From a virus, in the IMG/VR virus record IMGVR_UViG_3300037264_003055, positions 1 through 44,557 of that record: a DNA stretch of 44,557 nt. The stretch is one strand, 5' to 3'. The notes under the pieces were generated by a model that was given only the letters and a program-made list of their open reading frames with translations, searched no databases and had not been told where the DNA came from. The translations under genes were made by a program, and so were the position numbers. Positions 33,852 through 40,497 of the stretch are shown piece by piece. Each line of letters begins with the position of its first letter. The stretch's first letter is position 1.

Positions 33852-33919
33852 ACCTACCGGGCCATCTATCGCTTCTTTAGAGATGGCAGTAATGTGCCGC
33901 AGCGGGAGGCCAGGTAGGT
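33852..33919 (-). other. structured leader upstream of the lipoprotein gene
   Basis: On the minus strand ACCTACC-T-GGCC and GGCC-C-GGTAGGT pair over 11 bp with one mismatch, enclosing 44 bases with a further GCCATCT / AGATGGC pair. The structure ends 15 bases before the lipoprotein ATG, with TATATT (33920-33925) immediately upstream as a possible -10 box. It may be a leader RNA, attenuator or operator. Confidence 0.4.
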
Positions 33920-33962
33920 AATATAGACGTATCACAAGTACGGGAGTTTTCCAAACATTTTC

Positions 33963-34943
33963 TCAAATTGGTTTCATGGAGGACAAAATTTGATCTATGT
34001 CCAAGAAAGCCAACTGAGGCCAACACTCGTTGGTGGTGAAGCTGACGACGGCTCGCCCGGAGGCTTCGTCCAGGGTTAGCCCGCCGGCGAATTCGAGCCC
34101 CTTGTGTCGGAAGCGAAAAGAGGGGCCAATTCGGGTATTGGAGAAATCTTTGTTCAAAAGGACGAAGTAGTGAATATACTGCCGCCCTGTATATCCGTCA
34201 AGATATAGGACTTCATGGACCAAATAGAGCCAAAATGGCCCCAGATCGAGAACAGGTGTCGATCCCCTTGGTCCCGTGGGAGCAAGTTGATTGTCTCCAA
34301 TGAGCTGGCTAACTAGCCCGTTATGGGGATTTAGACGAAGGACAACCAGGGGGTTGGTATTATAGATGAAAAACGGATCATCCCCCCAAACCCCGGGTAA
34401 CCAGTTCTTTTGATGACAGTCTGGGCGGACATCCAAAAGGTGAGCCTTCTTGATGTCAAAGTTGTCGTCGAAGGATAAAAGGGTCTCTTTACAAATTCCC
34501 CCGGGGTGTAAGAAGTTGCTTGTAGCTGACCCCCAAAACTGCCCCCGACAGCGGAATAACCGACAGTCTTCATATCCAAGGACCCAACTTGGATATGTCG
34601 GCGAATTTGAGTGATCTTCAACCTTGTGCCAGGCGACCGGTATGTAGGATGAGTTTAGCTCAAAAGCATAATTTTGGGTACGAAATATGCCATCCGAGCT
34701 TAGGGAACAAAACAGCCCGTCGCGGATGACGTAGTTGAGCCGGCGGATGATTCCAAATTTTCGTCCCCGTCCGGTCCAAATTGAAGGAAGGCTGAATCGC
34801 CACTCTTCATTTGAAGCCGGAGGGGGAACTAGGATGTCTTGAAAAGTTACAGAAGGGTAGCGAACTTGAATAGGAAGGGGGGCTTCTAGCCCGTTCCACT
34901 CCCGTGTTGACGAAATCCAATCAATGGTGGTAGGAGTGAACAT
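33963..34943 (-). CDS. beta-propeller glycosidase/phosphorylase-like protein
   Basis: A 326-residue protein with repeated aromatic strands and the motif WVLGYEDCRLFRCRG (about 119-133), close to the ED(P)R segment of GH130/GH43-like five-bladed propellers, followed by NWLPGVWGDDPFFIYNTNPL and VLYLDGYTGRQYIHYFVLLN. No signal peptide. It should bind or process a sugar; catalytic residues cannot be fixed by eye. It overlaps the preceding glycosyltransferase by 23 bases. Codon use is more AT-rich than in the head genes. Confidence 0.5.
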   Translation of the reverse strand: MFTPTTIDWISSTREWNGLEAPLPIQVRYPSVTFQDILVPPPASNEEWRFSLPSIWTGRGRKFGIIRRLNYVIRDGLFCSLSSDGIFRTQNYAFELNSSYIPVAWHKVEDHSNSPTYPSWVLGYEDCRLFRCRGQFWGSATSNFLHPGGICKETLLSFDDNFDIKKAHLLDVRPDCHQKNWLPGVWGDDPFFIYNTNPLVVLRLNPHNGLVSQLIGDNQLAPTGPRGSTPVLDLGPFWLYLVHEVLYLDGYTGRQYIHYFVLLNKDFSNTRIGPSFRFRHKGLEFAGGLTLDEASGRAVVSFTTNECWPQLAFLDIDQILSSMKPI

Positions 34944-35574
34944 ATTTCCACGGAGTTAGATTTGTACCAACTGGAAGATATGAGGAACGAATAGAAGGGA
35001 CCGCAATACACACCTTCTTGGCGGCATGAGTTAAAGCTGTCCGACAAATATCGGCCCCCCAGTTAGGAAATTCTTGTGGATATGGGGATTGACGACAAAG
35101 TTCGGGGCGAAATCCCATAATGCCCCCATGTATGTAAGGGGAAGCATAATAGGGAGTATGTTTCATATTTGCCCAAACCCAAGACCCCGGTCCCACTCCA
35201 TCGGTACGCCAATCTCCCGTTAGCCCTACTTCATCCGAGTCCTGAAGAGGCTTCAAGAGGTCAACAACCCATGTTGGGTTAAGCATACGCCCATGCCGGG
35301 TACACAAATAAACCCCCAAGTCCCCGTGACATAGTTGAATCGCCCGGTTAGCTCCCGGGGCGTTCAACAAGTTGTTTCCTTGTTGCCATTCATAAGTTGT
35401 CGGAATGGGCAGATTTTGAAGAAATCGATAAACTTCCAGCATCGGACGTAAGGAGTTGTCAACAAATATCAACTCCGAAGACTCGGGGTAACAATCTAAG
35501 GACGCGGACACCCCCGCTAATACGTCCAAGACGTGTTCTTCCTGTTCAAATCCGACCATTATGGTAGAAATCAT
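34921..35574 (-). CDS. GT-A fold glycosyltransferase (family 2-like)
   Basis: A 217-residue protein. MISTIMVGFEQEEHVLDVLA opens the first strand and helix, SSELIFVDNSLRP is the D-N-S sugar-nucleotide motif, and NLLNAPGANRAIQLCHGDLG followed by YLCTRHGRMLNPTW is the conserved GANRA and metal-site region (Cys-Thr-Arg-His in place of DXD). A C-terminal GGIMGFRPEL matches the acceptor side. ATG 35574 overlaps the aminotransferase stop (ATGA). The missing classical DXD could indicate metal-independent or altered activity. Confidence 0.65.
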   Translation of the reverse strand: MISTIMVGFEQEEHVLDVLAGVSASLDCYPESSELIFVDNSLRPMLEVYRFLQNLPIPTTYEWQQGNNLLNAPGANRAIQLCHGDLGVYLCTRHGRMLNPTWVVDLLKPLQDSDEVGLTGDWRTDGVGPGSWVWANMKHTPYYASPYIHGGIMGFRPELCRQSPYPQEFPNWGADICRTALTHAAKKVCIAVPSIRSSYLPVGTNLTPWKYVHSYHH

Positions 35575-36635
35575 TGCCAACGCTCCAATAAGGTGACGAT
35601 ATTGTCCAACTCGTTTAATGAAACCCACCACCCAATTGGAATGGATAAGTTTGAACTAGCAAACTCATCCACCCCTGGTAGGGAATAGATACGTTTGGCG
35701 GCCTTTGCAAAAGCCGGTTGGGTATCATTTCGTCGATGGACTGGAGATGAAGCAACGCCGTGGGTAGCAAGATACCGACGCAAGCGATCACGTTCGTCAA
35801 CAATCAGGGTATATAACCAATAACTAGAATACCCCGTGGGCGAGTTAGTCGAAATTTTAGCATTTGTCGTCAAGACACGGGAGAGATGGTAGGCATTACG
35901 TTGGTGAATATGAACGGCATTTCTTGCCCCAGCAAGATTTGTAAGGCCAATTGTAGCCGCGATATCATTCATATGATATTTGAAGCCCGCTTCTTCAATT
36001 GACTGCGAGCAGCGAAAAGCTGTCTCTTTCGTTCTGTCAAGCCCAAACCACCGTAATTTTCTTGCCCTGTCCTCTTCTCCCGCTGGGACTAATAGGGTCC
36101 CCCCGTCCCCAGTAGTCAGAAATTTGATAGCTTGAAAGCTAAAACATACATAATCGCCGCCAGTTTTGGGTAAAAAACAATGAGCCGCGTCTTCTATAAC
36201 CGGCAGGCCCAAGGCCCCAAGGCGTTGATAATCACACGGTTCTCCCCCCCAATTCACCGCCAGGATAGCTTTTGTTTTTTTTGTCCGCTTCCGGGCAACA
36301 TCTAACGGGTCCAAGTTTCCGGTCCTTGGGTCCACATCCGCCCAAACTGGCGTGATCCCACGATGAATTAACGGAACAATTGTGGCCGCACATGTCATCG
36401 GGGTTACAATGATTTCATCCCCATTCCTCGCCCCAATAAGCTGAATGGCTAAATCAATAGCCGATGTACCAGAATTAGTTGTAACCACTCGTTCTTGAGG
36501 AATTTGAAACATTTGAGCTAAACTTGCTTCAAATTTCTCAACTTGTGCCCCTTGTCCGATGTATCCGCTATTCAAAACCTCCGTGATCGCTGGCCCGATT
36601 TCAGGAGACATCAAGACCTTAAATAATGAGATCAT
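35571..36635 (-). CDS. DegT/DnrJ/EryC1-type sugar aminotransferase
   Basis: A 354-residue PLP enzyme. GYIGQGAQVEKFE near residue 24, TTNSGTSAIDLAIQL (cofactor phosphate binding), VIEDAAHCFLPK (D149) and the PLP-lysine segment FSFQAIKFLTTGDGG (K171) are textbook DegT motifs. Such enzymes make amino sugars on nucleotide carriers (keto sugar plus glutamate). ATG 36635 has GGAGA five bases upstream; the frame to 36692 is a run-on. With the GNAT encoded before it, it could produce an N-acylated amino sugar. Confidence 0.88.
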   Translation of the reverse strand: MISLFKVLMSPEIGPAITEVLNSGYIGQGAQVEKFEASLAQMFQIPQERVVTTNSGTSAIDLAIQLIGARNGDEIIVTPMTCAATIVPLIHRGITPVWADVDPRTGNLDPLDVARKRTKKTKAILAVNWGGEPCDYQRLGALGLPVIEDAAHCFLPKTGGDYVCFSFQAIKFLTTGDGGTLLVPAGEEDRARKLRWFGLDRTKETAFRCSQSIEEAGFKYHMNDIAATIGLTNLAGARNAVHIHQRNAYHLSRVLTTNAKISTNSPTGYSSYWLYTLIVDERDRLRRYLATHGVASSPVHRRNDTQPAFAKAAKRIYSLPGVDEFASSNLSIPIGWWVSLNELDNIVTLLERWQ

Positions 36636-37059
36636 GTTTCTCCAAAATAGAACACTCGCCGAAGGCAGAAAAACGAGACCGACAAACCTCAATAAATCCC
36701 AAACTCAGGGCATTTTTCTTTGCCGGCGTATTGATATGCAATATCTCGGCTTTCCACGGGGGGGTAGACGCCTTCAACACTTGCCTAAGAATTTCCTTCC
36801 CATACCCCTTTCCTCGGGCCTCAAGAGCTAACCCGTGTGTTGTCCAATTAAACCCATCTCTTGGGGTAACATATCCAAATCCAACGACGGGGTCACCGAA
36901 AAGATAAATTTTTACGCTTGGGTCCCGGGTCTTCCACCACCTGGATTGGGCCTCGGGGGTGATATACGCTTGCGACCCGGTTAGGAAATTACTACACGAA
37001 TTACGAAGCTCTCGCAAGGTTTCAACGTCGTCTTCGGACTGAACGAGTGTCATCTTCAT
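36619..37059 (-). CDS. GNAT N-acetyltransferase
   Basis: A 146-residue protein. HGLALEARGKGYGKEILRQV is the acetyl-CoA binding R-G-x-G-x-G/A motif A of GNAT enzymes, followed by ILHINTPAKKNALSLGFIEV, the typical N-x-x-A-x-x-L-G-F end. Placed immediately before the sugar aminotransferase, it is a likely sugar N-acetyl(acyl)transferase. ATG 37059 has GGGAGG seven bases upstream; the first frame residues from 37098 belong to another gene's region. Confidence 0.8.
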   Translation of the reverse strand: MKMTLVQSEDDVETLRELRNSCSNFLTGSQAYITPEAQSRWWKTRDPSVKIYLFGDPVVGFGYVTPRDGFNWTTHGLALEARGKGYGKEILRQVLKASTPPWKAEILHINTPAKKNALSLGFIEVCRSRFSAFGECSILEKHDLII

Positions 37060-37232
37060 GGGGTTTCCTCCCTTTTGGTCGAAATAACTTGGAAACACTT
37101 CTCACACCGCTCCCCCGAGTCCGGGTCCGTTTTCGGGCAACATCTTGGGCAATATGCCTCAAACAGATGGGTCCCGAACCAAACGTGGGCGGCCCCGGAT
37201 GGAATTTCCGTCGAACAGGCTTGACAAGTCAT
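37056..37232 (-). CDS. small double zinc-ribbon protein, 58 residues
   Basis: Starts MTCQACSTEIPSGAAHVWFG and contains CQAC, YCPRCC and RCEKC pairs, so one or two zinc ribbons are likely. Its TGA overlaps the GNAT start (ATGA). The upstream region is shared with the plus-strand early promoter at 37221-37249, which lies partly inside this gene's first codons. Probably a nucleic-acid-binding or regulatory protein. Too short for a simple ORF cut-off but convincing by Cys spacing. Confidence 0.6.
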   Translation of the reverse strand: MTCQACSTEIPSGAAHVWFGTHLFEAYCPRCCPKTDPDSGERCEKCFQVISTKREETP

Positions 37233-37249
37233 CGTCTGCGTCCTACAGT
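37221..37249 (+). promoter_or_regulatory. plus-strand sigma70-type promoter
   Basis: TTGACA (37221-37226), 17 bases, TACAGT (37244-37249), then TGAGTAAAGGGG leading to the ATG at 37268. It belongs to the same family as the early minus-strand promoters (TTGACA, 17 bp, TAYNGT, TGAGT). It overlaps the first codons of the divergent zinc-ribbon gene. Confidence 0.75.
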
Positions 37250-37267
37250 TGAGTAAAGGGGTGTCCT

Positions 37268-37483
37268 ATGAAGATGGCCGCGAAAACTTGCCCCAACTGT
37301 GACCGGGTAGCCCACGTCCGGACGAAATCTTGCCCGTGTGGGTTCGACTTCCTGTTGGCGGTCCCTCAGCCGGAACTTGAGGCCAGGGTCGCCGCCGGCC
37401 GACGGGCGAAAGAACGGGCTCACGGGGGCGACATAAATTGGTCGATATTTGACCAAAATCTTTTGACATCGGGGTCTTTATGA
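37268..37483 (+). CDS. zinc-ribbon protein, paralogue A
   Basis: A 71-residue protein: MKMAAKTCPNCDRVAHVRTK then SCPCGFDFLL, a CxxC...CxCGF ribbon like those in UPF0547-type or archaeal-style zinc knuckles, followed by a short helix (LEARVAAGRRAKERA). The following plus-strand gene has the same ribbon (VHVRVRVCSCGFHF), so they are paralogues. Ribosome binding site AAAGGGG. Probably an early DNA- or RNA-binding regulator. Confidence 0.65.
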   Translation: MKMAAKTCPNCDRVAHVRTKSCPCGFDFLLAVPQPELEARVAAGRRAKERAHGGDINWSIFDQNLLTSGSL

Positions 37484-37491
37484 GGTAGGGT
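37463..37491 (+). promoter_or_regulatory. plus-strand promoter before paralogue B
   Basis: TTGACA (37463-37468), 17 bases, TAGGGT (37486-37491), TAAG, then AAAGGGGG before ATG 37515. The -35 box lies inside the 3' end of the preceding gene. The -10 box is weak, so activity may be lower or regulated. Confidence 0.6.
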
Positions 37492-37514
37492 TAAGTATAG
37501 AAAGGGGGTGTCCA

Positions 37515-37907
37515 ATGCCGGCACCACAGAAAAGTTGCCCTCAGTGTTCCACCAAAGTTCACGTCCGGGTCCGCGTTTGTTCTTGCGGGTTTCATTTCCC
37601 AATCAAGGGGAAAGAGCCCCCGAAAGTCCAAGCCCTCCGTCGGGCGGTGGCCCGGATCGATTCCCCCGCTGGCCCCAGCCTTACCACACCGGTGGAGAAT
37701 TCGGAAACAACTTCGGAAGATAACCGCCCGGAGTTGATCGCCCCCACTGGATTCTGCCCAGTTGACCTCCCGGTTCCCGATTTGTTGCCGTGGGTCCGAG
37801 ACCTTCAAGCCGCGACCCCCCAACTCCGGGTCGGGATGTCGGCCATCCGGTTCTACGCCCGGCAGGAGTTGGACCGGGCCCTTTACCGTCTAAGGGGCCT
37901 GGTATAG
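37515..37907 (+). CDS. zinc-ribbon protein, paralogue B with helical domain
   Basis: A 130-residue protein: MPAPQKSCPQCSTKVHVRVR then VCSCGFHFPIKG (CxxC...CxCGF ribbon), a flexible middle, and a helical C-terminal domain (LPWVRDLQAATPQLRVGMSA, ARQELDRALYRL). The ribbon duplicates that of the preceding gene; the C-terminal domain is unique. AAAGGGGG precedes the ATG. An early regulator or nucleic-acid-binding protein is likely. No family beyond the ribbon is recognised. Confidence 0.65.
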   Translation: MPAPQKSCPQCSTKVHVRVRVCSCGFHFPIKGKEPPKVQALRRAVARIDSPAGPSLTTPVENSETTSEDNRPELIAPTGFCPVDLPVPDLLPWVRDLQAATPQLRVGMSAIRFYARQELDRALYRLRGLV

Positions 37908-38014
37908 CTCAGGTTTAACCCGAGGGCCATCGGGTGGCCGGAGGGTCAAGAAATAAAGGGCAACCAAAAGGGGTGTCGTCCTTTCTACCGTACTCGCTAT
38001 CACGAAGGGAACCC

Positions 38015-38419
38015 ATGAAGCCGACTGAACAAGAAACCAAGGAATCGGACATGTTGTTGGAATTTTGCCGCTGGTGGGAAGAATTCGAGGGACAGCCCCC
38101 GGAGACGAGGCTGGTTCAAGGGCTTGAGGCCTTCATCAAGTGGGTGAACGACTTCGGGCCCCTGTACCTCCGACAGCTTTCGGAAGCCTCGTTGTCGTCC
38201 GAAGTCGTCGCCCGAGACGAAAAAATCTACGACCTCACGCGGCAACTTCAGGTTTCCCGTAGCTGGGCCAGCCACCTGGCCGGCCAGTTACTTACCTTGG
38301 AGGTAGACGCCCGGCGTAAGGAAAAGAAGGTGACCCATCTAACGGAGTTGCTGGGGGAGATTCAAACTGAGTTTCAACAGTTGGCCGACGGGATGAAAAC
38401 CTGGGGGTCCATCCGTTGA
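38015..38419 (+). CDS. coiled-coil hypothetical protein
   Basis: A 134-residue protein starting MKPTEQETKESDMLLEFCRW, helical throughout, with a long coiled coil toward the C-terminus (EKIYDLTRQLQVSRSWASHL, RRKEKKVTHLTELLGEIQTE). ATG 38015 follows AAGGGAAC; upstream at 37966-37975 lies a CCAAAAGGGG motif too far to serve it. No function recognised. Confidence 0.55.
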   Translation: MKPTEQETKESDMLLEFCRWWEEFEGQPPETRLVQGLEAFIKWVNDFGPLYLRQLSEASLSSEVVARDEKIYDLTRQLQVSRSWASHLAGQLLTLEVDARRKEKKVTHLTELLGEIQTEFQQLADGMKTWGSIR

Positions 38420-38480
38420 TTTATACCCACTTATATACGGTTATACAAGAGTTGAGCAATAACTTGCTATAAATCACCAT

Positions 38481-38551
38481 TCCCCCGTCGTCCAACGGCA
38501 GGACCTCGATCTTATACGTCGATGACTCGGGTTCGACTCCCGGCGGGGGTA
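38481..38551 (+). tRNA. tRNA-Ile (anticodon UAU)
   Basis: Folds as a cloverleaf: D stem GTCC/GGAC with loop AACGGCA, anticodon stem TCGAT/GTCGA with loop CTTATAC (anticodon TAT), T stem TCGGG/CCCGG with loop TTCGACT, and acceptor CCCCCG/CGGGGG. The first acceptor pair would be U-U. No CCA is encoded. A TATAAA at 38468-38473 could be its -10 box. It would read the rare AUA codon. Confidence 0.8.
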
Positions 38552-38588
38552 TCGAAGACGTCGTCATCTCGGCCCGGTCCCCCACCCA

Positions 38589-38659
38589 GCCCCGGTAGCT
38601 CAACGGCAGAGCCCCTGTTTTGTAAACAGGAGACCCCGGCTCGACACCGGGCCGGGGCT
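38589..38659 (+). tRNA. tRNA-Thr (anticodon UGU)
   Basis: A complete cloverleaf: acceptor GCCCCGG/CCGGGGC, D stem GCTC/GAGC with loop AACGGCA, anticodon stem CCTGT/ACAGG with loop TTTGTAA (anticodon TGT), T stem CCCGG/CCGGG with loop CTCGACA. The T loop starts with C instead of T at position 54, an oddity. No encoded CCA. It reads ACA and neighbouring Thr codons. Confidence 0.88.
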
Positions 38660-38734
38660 TGCCTTCAACAGGTTATCGACGCCAGCGGTTGTGGATCGCC
38701 GGGGAACGAAGGTGACACACAAAAGAGGAAACTC

Positions 38735-38947
38735 ATGTTTATTGACAAAGAGTGGTTTCTGATAGATTACCAGGCCCTTTGTGAGAAATACAAACTCGTC
38801 GTCGGCCCCCGGGGAATCGAGCGGGCTTCCGACATCGACGACCTCCAGGCCCACTTTGATGTCTTGATCCGAAGGCTGGGCAAGGACCCGGAATTCTTGG
38901 CGGCCCTTCGGGAAGGTCGGGGTGACAAGGGGTACGCGGAGGCTTGA
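38735..38947 (+). CDS. small hypothetical protein after the tRNAs
   Basis: A 70-residue protein, MFIDKEWFLIDYQALCEKYK at the start and HFDVLIRRLGKDPEFLAALR near the end; acidic-helical. AGAGGAAAC precedes ATG 38735. It ends the plus-strand island, just before a hairpin facing the minus-strand genes. Function unknown. Confidence 0.5.
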   Translation: MFIDKEWFLIDYQALCEKYKLVVGPRGIERASDIDDLQAHFDVLIRRLGKDPEFLAALREGRGDKGYAEA

Positions 38948-38973
38948 CTGCCCCCCATGGCCTTCGTCCAAGG

Positions 38974-39004
38974 AAAAGGGGGACCCAAAGTTTTAGGGCC
39001 CCCT
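38974..39004 (-). terminator. hairpin between convergent transcription units
   Basis: AGGGGGACCC and GGGCCCCCT pair with one bulged base around a 9-base loop. On the minus strand TTTT follows, so it can end transcription of the minus-strand early genes before they meet the plus-strand island; it also lies 27 bases after the last plus-strand stop. Confidence 0.55.
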
Positions 39005-39138
39005 CCCCCCGCCCCCCATATGCTGAATTCATATGAGGCCGTCGTCATATGGCCCAGCCGCCCCGCCCCCCGGAGGGCCGAGGGGCCTCCGCCGAGGGGC
39101 CGAGCCGGTCACAGGGGTCGTGGGTCCAGACACAAGGC
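39005..39138. other. GC-rich non-coding gap
   Basis: About 130 bases without a credible gene. It contains C-runs, two CATATG boxes seven bases apart plus a third, and a tandem GCCGAGGGGCC with three bases between copies. I see no promoter or RNA gene. Confidence 0.5.
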
Positions 39139-39381
39139 TCACCGTCGCCGCCCCTCCGCCTTGGCGATGGCCGACGTGGCCAGGTAGTAAAACGTCTCCC
39201 CGGTCACCTGGTCGGTGTCGAAGAACCGCCCGTCACACCGGGCCACGATTGCCTTGAGGGTCGCCAGCAGGTCCGGGGCGGCCGCCGTCAGCCGCTGGTC
39301 CGCCGCCGTCTTCGTTTTCATCACCGGCAGGAACTGGTGAACGTTTCCATCCGGTGCCGCGTAGGGATTCGTTTGACTCAT
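39139..39381 (-). CDS. small early protein, 80 residues
   Basis: Starts MSQTNPYAAPDGNVHQFLPV and has LTAAAPDLLATLKAIVARCD, a pattern common to small early phage proteins (A-P-D-L-L...L..l). Last gene of the right-hand minus-strand block. AAGGGGGAAGGAA precedes ATG 39381. Function unknown. Confidence 0.55.
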   Translation of the reverse strand: MSQTNPYAAPDGNVHQFLPVMKTKTAADQRLTAAAPDLLATLKAIVARCDGRFFDTDQVTGETFYYLATSAIAKAEGRRR

Positions 39382-39411
39382 TTCCTTCCCCCTTCAAGTT
39401 AGCTCTTTACC

Positions 39412-39456
39412 ACCAAAAGGGGAGAGTTCTCATACATTATATACTCCCCTTTTGGT
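39412..39456. promoter_or_regulatory. perfect 13-bp inverted repeat ACCAAAAGGGGAG / CTCCCCTTTTGGT
   Basis: Arms at 39412-39424 and 39444-39456 flank 19 bases that include TATAAT on the minus strand. It lies in the leader between the promoter at 39501-39530 and the gene at 39381. It may act as an operator, a leader hairpin or a processing site. Confidence 0.5.
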
Positions 39457-39500
39457 AGCCCTTACTATTACTAGTACTACTACTACAATACCCTGAATTG

Positions 39501-39530
39501 ATTATACCCAGGGCCCGGAAAGTTTTCCAA
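39501..39530 (-). promoter_or_regulatory. TTGGAA-18-TATAAT promoter
   Basis: On the minus strand TTGGAA (39525-39530), 18 bases, TATAAT (39501-39506). It resembles the promoter at 16136-16164 (TTGGAA-17-TATAAT) rather than the early TTGACA family. It would drive the gene at 39381 with a leader of about 110 bases. Confidence 0.55.
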
Positions 39531-39582
39531 ATGGATTTTTCGGAATTTTCTTGACTTCGGCTGTAACCCGGTGTCTGGTCAA

Positions 39583-39608
39583 GGGAAAAAACTTCGAGAA
39601 AAGTTCCC
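39583..39608 (-). terminator. weak hairpin with T-run
   Basis: AACTT and AAGTT pair around CGAGAA, followed by TTTTCCC on the minus strand. It lies about 55 bases after the stop of the gene ending at 39662. Confidence 0.35.
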
Positions 39609-39661
39609 GGCCCACCACGGCCGAGCGGTCAAGTCGCCGGGCGGGTCCGGGAACGGGGGAG

Positions 39662-40033
39662 TCAGACGGTTCGATGAAGCTCGATGTCGGGGGTGATCTC
39701 GCGGATATCGACGCCCTCGGTATAGTACCCGTTGGATGTCCCAATCCACTTGAGGGTCACCCGGCCTTTATCGGACCCGAAGGTGAACGTGGTCACGGTG
39801 CCGCTGACGTCGGCTTCGGGGTACGGTTCCGTGGCCTGGGCGGCCGAGCGGATCGGTGTCCCTTCGAGGGCGGTCAGGTCGCCGGATACCTCCGCGAGGT
39901 ACACGTTTTCGCAGCAGTTTTGCTCGTGATACAGGACCGCCCCGCCCATGTCGCCGGCTCCGCGAAACCACACTGAGTCGCCGAGCACTTCGACCAACCG
40001 AAAAACTTGCCCGACCAGGTCGTTGACTTCCAT
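39662..40033 (-). CDS. DUF7448-like small phage protein
   Basis: A 123-residue beta-rich protein: MEVNDLVGQVFRLVEVLGDS, a HEQNCCENVYLAEVSGDLTA block (paired Cys followed by V-Y-L-x-x-V-x-G-D-L), and GRVTLKWIGTSNGYYTEGVD, the hallmark W-G-x-S-N-G-Y-Y end of the DUF7448 family. AAGGGG lies before ATG 40033. The family is common in phages and of unknown function. Confidence 0.65.
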   Translation of the reverse strand: MEVNDLVGQVFRLVEVLGDSVWFRGAGDMGGAVLYHEQNCCENVYLAEVSGDLTALEGTPIRSAAQATEPYPEADVSGTVTTFTFGSDKGRVTLKWIGTSNGYYTEGVDIREITPDIELHRTV

Positions 40034-40098
40034 GTGTACCCCTTGATGTTTGAAGCGACCTTGACGTCCAATCGAAAACGCCACCGGTTCCGGCCCGG

Positions 40099-40416
40099 TC
40101 AGCCGGCGGTGTCCCCTTTTGCTTCCAGCACGGCATCATAAAGGCCCGCGTTGTACCCATCCCACCACGCGGCGTCTAACTCCCCGCAGTCCCCAGGGAA
40201 CGTAACCGGCCGCCCCCGCTTGAGTTGACTCGGTTCCGAATCGGCGTCAAAGAACCCCCGTTTCCCCGGCTTGCCCCCGTCATCGAGGGAGCCTTCCGTT
40301 TGAACCCAGTCCGCAAACGTCGTCAACGGCGGAGTCGAGTCATGCCGGACCGATTCCAGGTAGTCGAGATATCGACCCCGCAGCACCTCATCGGCCGTCC
40401 CCTGAGCTTCCTTCAT
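40099..40416 (-). CDS. hypothetical early protein, 105 residues
   Basis: Starts MKEAQGTADEVLRGRYLDYL and ends with DAAWWDGYNAGLYDAVLEAK. Soluble, acidic. AAAGGGGGA precedes ATG 40416 and the shared promoter-leader lies 40 bases upstream. The TTG at 40455 giving an in-frame extension overlaps the -10 box and cannot be used. No family recognised. Confidence 0.55.
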   Translation of the reverse strand: MKEAQGTADEVLRGRYLDYLESVRHDSTPPLTTFADWVQTEGSLDDGGKPGKRGFFDADSEPSQLKRGRPVTFPGDCGELDAAWWDGYNAGLYDAVLEAKGDTAG

Positions 40417-40454
40417 CGTATCCCCCTTTGAAGATGTTTCGTTCCCAACACTCA

Positions 40455-40483
40455 ACTATAGGTCGCCGCCGGCCCGAAGTCAA
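40455..40483 (-). promoter_or_regulatory. early promoter, copy 1
   Basis: On the minus strand TTGACT, 17 bases, TATAGT (40455-40460), then the shared leader TTGAGTGTTGGGAACGAAAC. The spacer differs from the other copies (GC-rich). Confidence 0.8.
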
Positions 40484-40497
40484 GTAAATTCGAGGGC

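Noticed and set aside
39502-39744. Minus-strand frame of 80 codons
   Set aside because: It spans a promoter and a hairpin, and its product is a Pro/Arg-rich shadow of the DUF7448-like gene.
40417-40455. In-frame N-terminal extension MSVGNETSS seen before several early genes
   Set aside because: The TTG start shares its first base with the -10 box, so it lies before the expected transcription start. The similarity is that of the duplicated leader, and one of the copies is out of frame.
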